From the NCBI GenBank assembly GCA_019414345.1, contig DXMF01000015.1, positions 1-60,064 on the forward strand: DNA of 60,064 nt. Direction: 5' to 3'. The number at the start of each line of letters is the position of its first letter. Positions within the stretch are counted from its first letter, which is position 1. The notes under the pieces are model-generated. The model worked only from the letters and a program-made list of their open reading frames with translations, was not told the origin of the DNA and did not search any database. Of this stretch, positions 7,187-14,262 are shown piece after piece. This DNA comes from Collinsella sp. (GTDB lineage: Bacteria > Actinomycetota > Coriobacteriia > Coriobacteriales > Coriobacteriaceae). A program made the position numbers and the translations under genes.

Positions 7187-9628
7187 CTACCCCAGCGAGC
7201 GACTGAGGGAGCCGAGCTCATCGTTGCCCATGGTGCGCCACATTTGGAAGATGCAGACGCGCGCCAGGAAAAAGAAGCCGTTATCGACCAGCTGCACGGC
7301 GGCATCCGCAAGCTGATTGGTCACCGCGGGCACGGGCGGCAATTCGAGTCCAGCCTTGTGGATGGTCTCGACCGCTTCCTCGAACGTCGGAGGCTCGCTG
7401 ACGCCCATCTCGTTCATAAGGCCCTGCATTTCTTCCAGTGCGCTGCTGCCCGACTCCTCGCCGCGCGGCACTAGACGGTAACAAGCCAGCGCCAGATCGA
7501 GCTGATCGCAATTCCAATAGGCAAACGCCAAGCGATAGAACAGGTAGCCGATTGCAGAACGATCGCTGGCAATACGTAGGCCGTGGCGCGCCACCTCGAT
7601 AATCTCGTCAAAGCGCTCCAGACGCGCAAGCACGTTGATGAGCGCAAAGTGCGACTGCATGGACGAGCGCGCCAGATCGTAAAGATGGCGCACCTCGGGC
7701 AGTGCTCGTTCAAAGTCCTCTTGCTCGGCGTAAAAGCTGCAGATCTCGTGCTGGGCAAAGTACAGCGCATCGGGCGCACGAAGGATTCGCACAGAGCGGT
7801 CTTCTTCCAACACCGGTAGCACCATGCGCACCAGCTGGTTATCGCAAAACTGCGTTTGAACCGGACCTGTCGCCAAAAGCTCGGCGACGGCGCACTTAGC
7901 CTCCAACTCCTCAACAAGACGGGAAAAGCCTTCAAAAGCACCTGTACGGTCGACTTTTGCCTGCTCGCGCAATTCAACAACACGGGCCACGTATGGGTCG
8001 TCGTCCTCTTCCATGACCTCCAGCTCGTCAGCCGTATCGGCAAGCAGCAGATCGCGCAGCGCCGGCGGCAGCATGCGATGGTCATCACGCGGACGAGCAT
8101 GAACCTCCGCAGGTTCAATCGTCTCCGGAGCGGTTGACTCATATGCCTCAAGCACACGCTTGCACGGCATATCGTCCATGTCCATGCTCTCAAGATCCTT
8201 GGCGACAGGCACGCAATCGGCCAGATAGGCCGCGCGCCCAAAGAAATACGTTGCGACAACGCACTCGCCCTGCTCACTGTCGGGAGCAGCAATCTGCACA
8301 TAGCAGCGCGTGATGCAGGTGCCCGCGGCAAAACACGCTGCCGCAAGCGTGAGCGCCACGCGCGCATCGTGCTCCGCGGCCCAGATCGCGCGCGTGTCCT
8401 CGTCCAACTCGCGCCAGGCGTCATCTTGAGCGTCGTATTCACGTTGTGGCATAGCATCAACGACAGACTGCCCAAACCGAACGAGCATGATCCCCTCGGC
8501 AACGTTTGCCCGATAGGTATAGTCGAGCCGCGTGACCACGTTAAGTGCCTCGACAATACGCGCGAAGCGGGTACGCACATCCCACTCACCGCCCGGCTGG
8601 CAAGCCACCGTACCCGGTTTGCCCCACGGGTTATCGCTCGAGGCCGTATCGAGCAGTCGGGGAACATCGTTGGTCGTCTTGGCGATATGCCACGCATCAA
8701 AGAGCGCGCAGCCCTCAAGGCTCGGCGAGGATGCCGCAGGGACCAATCCGGCCCCGATGTGCTCAAGGATGGCGGAGAGACGGTTAAGACGGCACTCGAT
8801 GGCAAGCAGCATGTCAATCTCGTCCTGGTCCAGCAGGCTGCGATCAAAATTGAGATAGAAAAGCTTTGAGCGATCGATGCGAGCCAGGCTCATCTCGGAC
8901 TTAGCGGCGATGGTGCGCAAGCGGGGCAAGTCAATTTCACTCATAAGGGCGGCGGCATAGCGCTCGATACCGCTCGGATTCTCGGCATGGTCAACGCGGT
9001 AAAGCAGCGTCTCGATAGCATCAGGGAGCGGTGCCGTGTTAAAGCCCAAAAACACCTCGACCGGCTCGGGCAACTTTACGAGCTTGATCTTGTCGATAAC
9101 ATTTTGCATACCCTCGTCGAGTCCGCCGGCGTCCGCCGTGCTCGCAATGGCATTTTCGGAGTCAGCGAATATCACGTAGCGCAGGAACATCGATGCCATG
9201 AACTCGCCGTAAGGAAGGGAGCGGGTCGAATTCCATGTCTCGTGGTCGGACTGCTCGCGCATGGGGCCTTCGGGAGAGCCGACGGTTCGCGCGCATGCGC
9301 GCATTGTGCCGTTGGCTCCCCGAACCACAATCTCACCAATACCGGAGTCCGACTCGTCAAGGACCAGTTCCATGTCGGGATCGTTGGGCAGCGGAGTCTC
9401 GCTAACGGGGCGGTCCACCTTGTACACCTCGCCCGAAACGCTTACGTAGCCCAAAAGCGACACATGACTTTTGCCAACGAATTCGACGACATAGCAAGAT
9501 TCATGCTGATCCTCGCCAAAGAGTTTCCAGACCACGCCATATGAGCGTCCCGCAGGCTGCTCGGGCATCGCCGGAAAGCGCTTTTTGGGATCGAGAAACC
9601 TGAGCTTGTATGTCGGACGCTCTGCCAC
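7187..9628 (-). CDS. Large cytosolic protein with TPR-like C-terminus, unknown function
   Basis: Protein of 813 residues with no signal peptide and no convincing membrane segment. The N-terminal part (LRFLDPKKRFPAMPEQPAGR onward) is beta-rich and unrecognised. The C-terminal 200 residues contain helical pairs of tetratricopeptide type (for example LYDLARSSMQSHFALINVLA and YRLAFAYWNCDQLDLALACY), preceded by acidic stretches such as ELEVMEEDDD. It starts at a GTG with AGGGTGA upstream. It stands alone between the AAA ATPase and the tRNA-Arg cluster. I do not recognise a family; the frame is intact and codon use matches its neighbours. Confidence 0.75.
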   Translation of the reverse strand: MAERPTYKLRFLDPKKRFPAMPEQPAGRSYGVVWKLFGEDQHESCYVVEFVGKSHVSLLGYVSVSGEVYKVDRPVSETPLPNDPDMELVLDESDSGIGEIVVRGANGTMRACARTVGSPEGPMREQSDHETWNSTRSLPYGEFMASMFLRYVIFADSENAIASTADAGGLDEGMQNVIDKIKLVKLPEPVEVFLGFNTAPLPDAIETLLYRVDHAENPSGIERYAAALMSEIDLPRLRTIAAKSEMSLARIDRSKLFYLNFDRSLLDQDEIDMLLAIECRLNRLSAILEHIGAGLVPAASSPSLEGCALFDAWHIAKTTNDVPRLLDTASSDNPWGKPGTVACQPGGEWDVRTRFARIVEALNVVTRLDYTYRANVAEGIMLVRFGQSVVDAMPQREYDAQDDAWRELDEDTRAIWAAEHDARVALTLAAACFAAGTCITRCYVQIAAPDSEQGECVVATYFFGRAAYLADCVPVAKDLESMDMDDMPCKRVLEAYESTAPETIEPAEVHARPRDDHRMLPPALRDLLLADTADELEVMEEDDDPYVARVVELREQAKVDRTGAFEGFSRLVEELEAKCAVAELLATGPVQTQFCDNQLVRMVLPVLEEDRSVRILRAPDALYFAQHEICSFYAEQEDFERALPEVRHLYDLARSSMQSHFALINVLARLERFDEIIEVARHGLRIASDRSAIGYLFYRLAFAYWNCDQLDLALACYRLVPRGEESGSSALEEMQGLMNEMGVSEPPTFEEAVETIHKAGLELPPVPAVTNQLADAAVQLVDNGFFFLARVCIFQMWRTMGNDELGSLSRSLG

Positions 9629-9735
9629 GAAGTATCACCCTGATCGGTCGCTTGAAGAAGGAGTGGTCGCGAATAAGTCGCAACATCTACTCGGAATCTT
9701 ACACGAGTCGACAGGAAATCGTCCGCTTTACGCCC

Positions 9736-9813
9736 GCGCCTCGACCGAGGTTCGAATCCATGCGGTGTTTACGTAAAAGAAAAGCCCCCGTTGCCGGGAG
9801 CTTTAATCTCAAA
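9736..9813 (-). repeat. Right half of the tRNA-Arg-associated unit
   Basis: It holds an inverted T-arm (GAGGTTCGAATCC at 9746) 68 nt from the tRNA-Arg CCA end, the same offset as in the complete unit at 10320-10509, followed by the tRNA terminator. The left half with the hairpin core is absent. Confidence 0.7.
9775..9804 (-). terminator. Terminator of tRNA-Arg copy 1
   Basis: On the minus strand, AGCTCCCGGCAACGGGGGCT is followed by TTTCTTTTA. Near-identical hairpins follow the other two copies and the truncated fragment. Confidence 0.8.
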
Positions 9814-9890
9814 TGGTGCGGCGTATAGGATTCGAACCTATGACGTTCTGATTCGTAGTCAGACCCTCTATCCAGCTGAGGTAACGCCGC
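9814..9890 (-). tRNA. tRNA-Arg(ACG), copy 1
   Basis: Acceptor GCGGCGT/ACGCCGC, discriminator A, encoded CCA. The anticodon arm TCTGA-CTACGAA-TCAGA gives ACG, which needs inosine modification to read CGU, CGC and CGA. T-arm GGTTCGAATCC. The sequence is identical to copies 2 and 3. Confidence 0.96.
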
Positions 9891-10041
9891 AACTTGTTGA
9901 TTATTATGCACAGGGACTGAATAATGGTCAAGCATTTTTTCAAAAAAAGTTATCGAATTTGATTTTTAATCATTTGATGCAGTCGATCGACTCGATACTT
10001 TCAAACACGGCGAAAGCAACTCCTCAAGTATGTCGACATAT

Positions 10042-10070
10042 AAGAAAAGCCTCCGTTACCGGAGGCTTTA
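10042..10070 (-). terminator. Terminator of tRNA-Arg copy 2
   Basis: On the minus strand, AAGCCTCCGGTAACGGAGGC is followed by TTTTCTTATA. No inverted T-arm is found beyond it, unlike copies 1 and 3. Confidence 0.8.
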
Positions 10071-10079
10071 AAGTTCAGT

Positions 10080-10156
10080 TGGTGCGGCGTATAGGATTCG
10101 AACCTATGACGTTCTGATTCGTAGTCAGACCCTCTATCCAGCTGAGGTAACGCCGC
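10080..10156 (-). tRNA. tRNA-Arg(ACG), copy 2
   Basis: Same 77-nt sequence as copies 1 and 3, with encoded CCA and anticodon ACG. It lies 266 nt from copy 1. Confidence 0.96.
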
Positions 10157-10242
10157 AACGCACGGATTATTATGCACGCGAGCCCCCGATGGGTCAAGCG
10201 ACAATTTGAAAAAATTTTACGGAGTGGTGATTAGGCTGTTCA

Positions 10243-10319
10243 CACCCCGACCGAGGTTCGAATCCATGCATGGTTTCCAAAAAAGAAAAGTCCCCGTTGC
10301 CGGAGGCTTCAATTTCAAT
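10243..10319 (-). repeat. Second right-half copy of the tRNA-Arg-associated unit
   Basis: It holds an inverted T-arm (GAGGTTCGAATCC at 10253) and a terminator copy (10281-10309). It abuts the complete unit, so the right half occurs twice in tandem here. Confidence 0.65.
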
Positions 10320-10509
10320 TGGTGCGGCGTATAGGATTCCGCGCATCCGCTGCGCGGATCCGCACCGGCTTCGCCCGCCTGCCGGCGCGCTCGCCCGCGG
10401 GCTAAAACGCTCCGCGTTTTCTTGACGCCCGCGCCTCGACCGAGGTTCGAATCCATGCGGTGTTGCCATAAAAGAAAAGCCCCCGTTGCCGGAGGCTTTC
10501 AATTTCAAT
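10320..10509 (-). repeat. Complete 190-bp tRNA-associated unit (Arg)
   Basis: In plus-strand order it has the 3' end of tRNA-Arg (10320-10339, CCA through half the T-loop), a GC-rich hairpin core (10340-10440), an inverted copy of the Arg T-arm (10442-10454) and a terminator copy, and then abuts tRNA-Arg copy 3. The core has ATCCGCTGCGCGGAT, a CCGGCTTCGCC/GGCG hairpin region and AAAACGCTCCGCGTTTT. The 43 nt at 10345-10387 are identical to 15328-15370 at the tRNA-Leu unit. The distance from the fragment CCA to the intact CCA is 190 bp. Confidence 0.85.
10470..10499 (-). terminator. Terminator of tRNA-Arg copy 3
   Basis: On the minus strand, AAGCCTCCGGCAACGGGGGC is followed by TTTTCTTTTA. The same hairpin occurs at 10281-10309. 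Confidence 0.8.
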
Positions 10510-10586
10510 TGGTGCGGCGTATAGGATTCGAACCTATGACGTTCTGATTCGTAGTCAGACCCTCTATCCAGCTGAGGTAACGCCGC
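10510..10586 (-). tRNA. tRNA-Arg(ACG), copy 3
   Basis: Same 77-nt sequence as the other two copies, with encoded CCA. The complete repeat unit lies directly on its 3' side. Confidence 0.96.
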
Positions 10587-10663
10587 AGCGCAAGACATAT
10601 AAAACCACTTTAGCTTATTGGAGTCAAGCACAATCTCAAACTTTTTTGTGGAACGCAGTTTTG

Positions 10664-11041
10664 TCATGCTGCTCCGCATATACCGTCGTTCCCCGTACGA
10701 TCGATTGGCTTTTCGATCACGTCAAACTTAGCATCAAGTTCCCTCAGGAGCGATCTCACCCGCTGGGCACAATCATAATCGGCAAACGAGATACTCAACA
10801 TGCGAGCAACCTGGTTAGATGTCCGGACCCCATAGAAATGCTCCAGGGCCACAAGCCCCTCGTGCGCCACAAACGTCTCAACCACATGCGGCGACTCCTC
10901 GTAGCACCATTGGGTCAACGGACCCTCGCTCGTCTGTCGAACCACCAGGCCACCCATGCCAGACGGCTCACACGTCACAAGCAGGTACTCCCCGCCCTCG
11001 TCGCTCTCAAACAAAACCACCCGATCATCAAACAGCTCCAT
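10664..11041 (-). CDS. Hypothetical protein, 125 aa
   Basis: Small acidic soluble protein without signal peptide or membrane segment. The first half looks beta-rich (VVLFESDEGGEYLLVTCEPS) and the second half helical (NQVARMLSISFADYDCAQRV, then VRSLLRELDAKFDV). The ATG at 11041 is preceded by GGAAGGGGATGCG, which supports translation. It lies alone between the tRNA-Arg cluster and serS on the same strand. I do not recognise a family. Confidence 0.6.
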   Translation of the reverse strand: MELFDDRVVLFESDEGGEYLLVTCEPSGMGGLVVRQTSEGPLTQWCYEESPHVVETFVAHEGLVALEHFYGVRTSNQVARMLSISFADYDCAQRVRSLLRELDAKFDVIEKPIDRTGNDGICGAA

Positions 11042-11162
11042 CGCATCCCCTTCCTCTCGCTTCTATTTAACATAAGCATAGCAGGTAGATGGCTGTATAA
11101 AGAACGTTTGTTCGTGTGTTTTCTATTGAGCTGTCCGCACGATATGGTATAGCTCCGCACAC

Positions 11163-11192
11163 AAAAAGGGCGCCCCAGAAAGGAGCGCCCTT
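11163..11192 (-). terminator. Terminator of serS
   Basis: On the minus strand, AAGGGCGCTCC...GGGGCGCCC is followed by five T residues, 22 nt after the serS stop. Confidence 0.85.
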
Positions 11193-11214
11193 GCAAATCG
11201 CTTATGCAGGCAAC

Positions 11215-12498
11215 CTACGCGACCGGCTCGATCTTCTCGAGGCCGCCCATGTAAGGACGAAGAACCTCGGGGACCGTGATGGTGCCGTCGGCGTTCTGGT
11301 AGTTCTCCAGAATGGCGGCCATGGTGCGGCCAGCCGGCAGGCCGGAACCGTTGAGGGTGTGCAGGTAGCGCGAGCCCTTGAAGTTCTCGGGATCGCGATA
11401 TTTGATGTTGGCGCGACGGGCCTGGAAATCGCCGCAGTTAGAGCAGGAGCTGATCTCCTTGTAGGCGTTATAGCTCGGCAGCCAGACCTCGATGTCGTAG
11501 GTCTGACGGGCAGAGAAGCCCAGGTCGCCGGTGCACAGGCTAATCACGCGATACGGCAGGCCCAGCTGCTGCAGCAGGTACTCGGCCTCGGCGGTCATGC
11601 TCTCGAGCTCCTCGTCGGATTCCTCCGGCTTGGCAAACTTGACCATCTCGACCTTGTCGAACTCGTGCTGGCGAATGATGCCGCGAGTGTCGCGACCAGC
11701 GGAGCCGGCTTCCTCGCGGAAGCAGGGGGTGAAGGCGGTGTAGCGGCGCGGCAGGGTATCAGCATCGAGAACCTCGCCGGCGTGCAGGTTGGTAAGCACG
11801 ACCTCGGCGGTGGGGATCAGGAAGTTGTCGCCCGAGACGTGATAGGCGTCGTCCTCGAACTTGGGCAGCTGACCCGTGCCAAACATGGTCTGACGCTTGA
11901 CGACGATGGGCGGCCACCACTCCTTAAAGCCACGGCTGGTGTGCGTGTCAAGGAAGAAGTTGATGAGGGCGCGCTCAAGACGGGCGCCGGCGCCACCGAG
12001 AACGGTAAAGCGGCTGCCGGAGAGCTTGTTGCCGCGCTCGAAATCGAGGATGTCGAGGTCGGTGCCCAGGTCCCAGTGCGGCTTAAAGTCGAAGTCGAAC
12101 TCGCGCGGGGTACCCCAACGACGGCGCTCGATGTTCTCGTCCTCATCCTTGCCGTACGGCGTGGCCTCGCAAGGGATGTTGGGAAGGTGAGCCATAAAGT
12201 CGTACTGCTCCTGCTCGAGAGCGGTGCGGCGCTCGGCCAGACCGTCAATCTTCTCGTTGACGGCGCGCACGGCCTCCTTGGCGGCCTCGGCCTCGTCCTT
12301 CTTGCCCTCCTTCATCAGGGCGCCAATCTTCTTGGACTCGGCGTTACGCGTGGCCTGGAGCTCCTCGACCTCGGTGATGACGGCACGGCGCTCGTCGTCG
12401 AGTTCAAAGAACTTCTCGCGATCCCAAGACGTCTGGCGATTTGCCATGGCGGTATCGATGGCATCGGGGTTCTCGCGAACAAACTTGATATCAAGCAT
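11215..12498 (-). CDS. serS: Seryl-tRNA synthetase
   Basis: Charges tRNA-Ser with serine in the cytosol; class II synthetase of 427 residues, the normal length. The N-terminal coiled-coil arm that grips the tRNA-Ser long variable arm is at about 30-105 (ELQATRNAESKKIGALMKEG). Motif 2 is TPCFREEAGSAGRDTRGIIR and motif 3 is GSGLPAGRTMAAILENYQ. The ATG at 12498 follows GGAGG; an upstream in-frame ATG is less well placed. It has its own terminator and appears monocistronic. The 111-bp divergent region shared with the small membrane-protein gene contains two short perfect palindromes. Confidence 0.97.
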   Translation of the reverse strand: MLDIKFVRENPDAIDTAMANRQTSWDREKFFELDDERRAVITEVEELQATRNAESKKIGALMKEGKKDEAEAAKEAVRAVNEKIDGLAERRTALEQEQYDFMAHLPNIPCEATPYGKDEDENIERRRWGTPREFDFDFKPHWDLGTDLDILDFERGNKLSGSRFTVLGGAGARLERALINFFLDTHTSRGFKEWWPPIVVKRQTMFGTGQLPKFEDDAYHVSGDNFLIPTAEVVLTNLHAGEVLDADTLPRRYTAFTPCFREEAGSAGRDTRGIIRQHEFDKVEMVKFAKPEESDEELESMTAEAEYLLQQLGLPYRVISLCTGDLGFSARQTYDIEVWLPSYNAYKEISSCSNCGDFQARRANIKYRDPENFKGSRYLHTLNGSGLPAGRTMAAILENYQNADGTITVPEVLRPYMGGLEKIEPVA

Positions 12499-12529
12499 TA
12501 GATCCTCCGGCGATATACATTCCATTTAG

Positions 12530-12566
12530 GTTGCAACCTTGTACATGTATGGGCAAGTATATACTT
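12530..12566. promoter_or_regulatory. Palindromes in the serS / small-protein divergent region
   Basis: GGTTGCAACC (12530-12539) and AAGTATATACTT (12555-12566) are perfect palindromes between two divergent starts. They may be operator or promoter elements; nothing more specific can be read from them. Confidence 0.35.
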
Positions 12567-12609
12567 ATGAGCGTTTACGACCCAACCCAACTACGCAAGA
12601 AGGCACCCA

Positions 12610-12783
12610 ATGGACGCAGTTTTTTCCTTTTTGTTTGGCACCCGCACCGGTTTTGCCATCCTTTTCGCCGGCGGCATCCTACTGTTTGCGATTCTTGCCT
12701 TTGTAATGGAGAAGCGCACCCATAAGATGTATGTCGACCGCGGCCCCAAGGACGAGGACGATCAAGACGGCTTCTGGGACTAG
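12610..12783 (+). CDS. Small single-pass membrane protein, 57 aa
   Basis: Short reading frame encoding 57 residues: MDAVFSFLFGTRTG, then a hydrophobic helix (FAILFAGGILLFAILAFV), then a basic and finally acidic tail ending DDQDGFWD. Positive charges right after the helix (MEKRTHK) predict a cytoplasmic C-terminus. AGAAGG lies 8 nt before the ATG, giving good support for translation. It is divergent from serS and followed by a bidirectional terminator inside an inverted-repeat element. I do not know its function. Confidence 0.72.
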   Translation: MDAVFSFLFGTRTGFAILFAGGILLFAILAFVMEKRTHKMYVDRGPKDEDDQDGFWD

Positions 12784-12941
12784 CCTGCCAAAAAGAGACA
12801 GGCTTATTTTGGTCGGTTTTATCTGGGCAAACGCAAGCGCCCCGCAACTGGAATTGAGCCAGTCGCGGGGCGCTTTTCGTACATGCAACAAAACCGCAGG
12901 AAAAAACCTGCCAAAATAAACCTGTCCCTAAATGGCGGGTT
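12784..12941. repeat. REP/MITE-like inverted-repeat element around a bidirectional terminator
   Basis: Imperfect inverted repeats of about 37 nt (12784-12820 and roughly 12903-12941, sharing ACAGG.TTATTTTGG) flank a strong hairpin. The element exactly fills the space between the stop codons of two convergent genes. The GGGACAGGTTTATTTTGGCAG arm resembles REP-type repeats of Y1-transposase-associated families; no transposase is nearby. Confidence 0.6.
12837..12876. terminator. Bidirectional terminator
   Basis: The stem AGCGCCCCGC/GCGGGGCGCT is followed by TTTT on the plus strand. It serves the small membrane-protein gene and possibly proC on the other strand. Confidence 0.75.
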
Positions 12942-13712
12942 TTACTGGAGGGTGGCGTCGATGGCCTTGACCAGAGCGCTGCGCATGCCGGCGTCCTCGA
13001 GCGCGACGACGCCCTTGATGGTGGCGCCACCGGGTGAGCATACGGCATCCTTCATCGCCGCAGGATGCTGGCCAGTCGCAAGCTGTAGCTTTGCCGTGCC
13101 CAGCACCATCTGGCTCACAATGCGATAGGCATCGGCGCGCGGGATACCGTGCTTGACGGCCGCGTCGCCCAAGGCTTCAATCGCCATGGCGACAAATGCC
13201 GGTGCGCAACCGCCCACGGTACCGCCCACAAACAGCAGACTCGTGTCGAGCTCGACGACGGTGCCAAGCTTACCGAGCAGGTCGAGCACCACGGCACGCT
13301 GCTCGCCGTTGAGCGTAGAGGACTTCTCGCAGGCGATGACGCCCTCGCCCACCGAAACCGGCGTGTTGGGCACCGTCGAGATGTGTGCGACACCCGGCAG
13401 GACCTGCTCCCACTTGGCACTGTCCCAGGTCCAGGCAACCGACAGAACGACCTTTTTGGCAAGAGCATCCTTGAGCGGGGCGAATACCTTCTCGATCATG
13501 TACGGTTTGACCGCAGCGACCACGATATCGGATGCGGCGACAACCTCGGCGGCATCGTGGCAGGCGACCATGCCGCGCGCCTCGCAGCGCTCAACCAGTG
13601 CGTCGTAGCGACCCGCGCAGGCGCACATGTCGCTCGCAGCTACACCGGCAGCGATCCAGCCATCGGCCATAGCGCTCGCCATATTGCCAAAACCGACAAA
13701 TCCAATCTTCAT
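12942..13712 (-). CDS. proC: Pyrroline-5-carboxylate reductase
   Basis: Last step of proline synthesis: NAD(P)H-dependent reduction of pyrroline-5-carboxylate to proline in the cytosol. The Rossmann fold begins MKIGFVGFGNMASAMADGW, with VVAAVKPYMIEKV as the second nucleotide-binding strand. The substrate-binding C-terminal domain has TVGGCAPAFVAMAIEALGDA and the signature CSPGGATIKGVVALEDAGMR. At 256 residues it is slightly short of the usual 265-280 but complete. GAGAGGAC lies upstream of the ATG. No proA or proB is nearby; rlmH lies 73 nt upstream on the same strand. Confidence 0.95.
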   Translation of the reverse strand: MKIGFVGFGNMASAMADGWIAAGVAASDMCACAGRYDALVERCEARGMVACHDAAEVVAASDIVVAAVKPYMIEKVFAPLKDALAKKVVLSVAWTWDSAKWEQVLPGVAHISTVPNTPVSVGEGVIACEKSSTLNGEQRAVVLDLLGKLGTVVELDTSLLFVGGTVGGCAPAFVAMAIEALGDAAVKHGIPRADAYRIVSQMVLGTAKLQLATGQHPAAMKDAVCSPGGATIKGVVALEDAGMRSALVKAIDATLQ

Positions 13713-13785
13713 ATCGCATAGTCCTCTCAGACACGCTCTTCAAAACGAAGGCTATTGTCCCACGGCATTGTTTCGTATTGCCGAC

Positions 13786-14256
13786 CTATTTGTGATACGG
13801 CTCGCCACGGCTGATCTTGCAGGCGCGGTAGATTTGCTCCAGCAGCACCACGCGCGCCAAGTTGTGCGGCAAGGTAATACGTCCAAAGCTGAGCATCTCG
13901 TCGGCTCGTGTGCGCACGTCATCGCTCACGCCGTCCGATCCACCAATCACAAAGGCGATGTCGCTGTTACCACGCAGCATAAGATCGTCGAGCCGCGCCG
14001 AAAGCTCCTCGCTCGAGCGCTCTTTGCCCTCAATGGCAAGCAGGATCACATGCGCTCGAGGCGGCAGGGCTGCAAGAATCGCCGCATCCTCCTTGTCGCG
14101 TGCGGCATCCACGCCGCCCGCCTTAGCCGGGTCGATATCGGCCACCTCGCGGATATCCACCTTGGCATAGGCACCTAGGCGCTTGGTGTACTCAGCGCAC
14201 GCGTCCTTCCAAAAGCGCTCCTTGAGCTTACCGACGCAAACGACGGTGTATTTCAC
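13786..14256 (-). CDS. rlmH: 23S rRNA (pseudouridine1915-N3)-methyltransferase RlmH
   Basis: SPOUT methyltransferase that modifies pseudouridine 1915 in helix 69 of 23S rRNA, using SAM, on the assembled 70S ribosome. At 156 residues it has the family length. The SAM-binding knot contains VILLAIEGKERSSEE and FVIGGSDGVSDDV, and the C-terminus LEQIYRACKISRGEPYHK is the RlmH signature. It starts at a GTG with AAGGAG about 10 nt upstream. The start is 6 nt after the stop of the SPFH gene, so the two are almost certainly cotranscribed. Confidence 0.95.
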   Translation of the reverse strand: MKYTVVCVGKLKERFWKDACAEYTKRLGAYAKVDIREVADIDPAKAGGVDAARDKEDAAILAALPPRAHVILLAIEGKERSSEELSARLDDLMLRGNSDIAFVIGGSDGVSDDVRTRADEMLSFGRITLPHNLARVVLLEQIYRACKISRGEPYHK

Positions 14257-14262
14257 GCGCGT

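Noticed and set aside
10194..10679. Possible protein of 161 codons across the tRNA-Arg cluster
   Set aside because: It reads through a tRNA gene and repeat copies. Similar frames at 9699-10204, 15279-15571 and 21591-21839 are also made of tRNA and repeat sequence.
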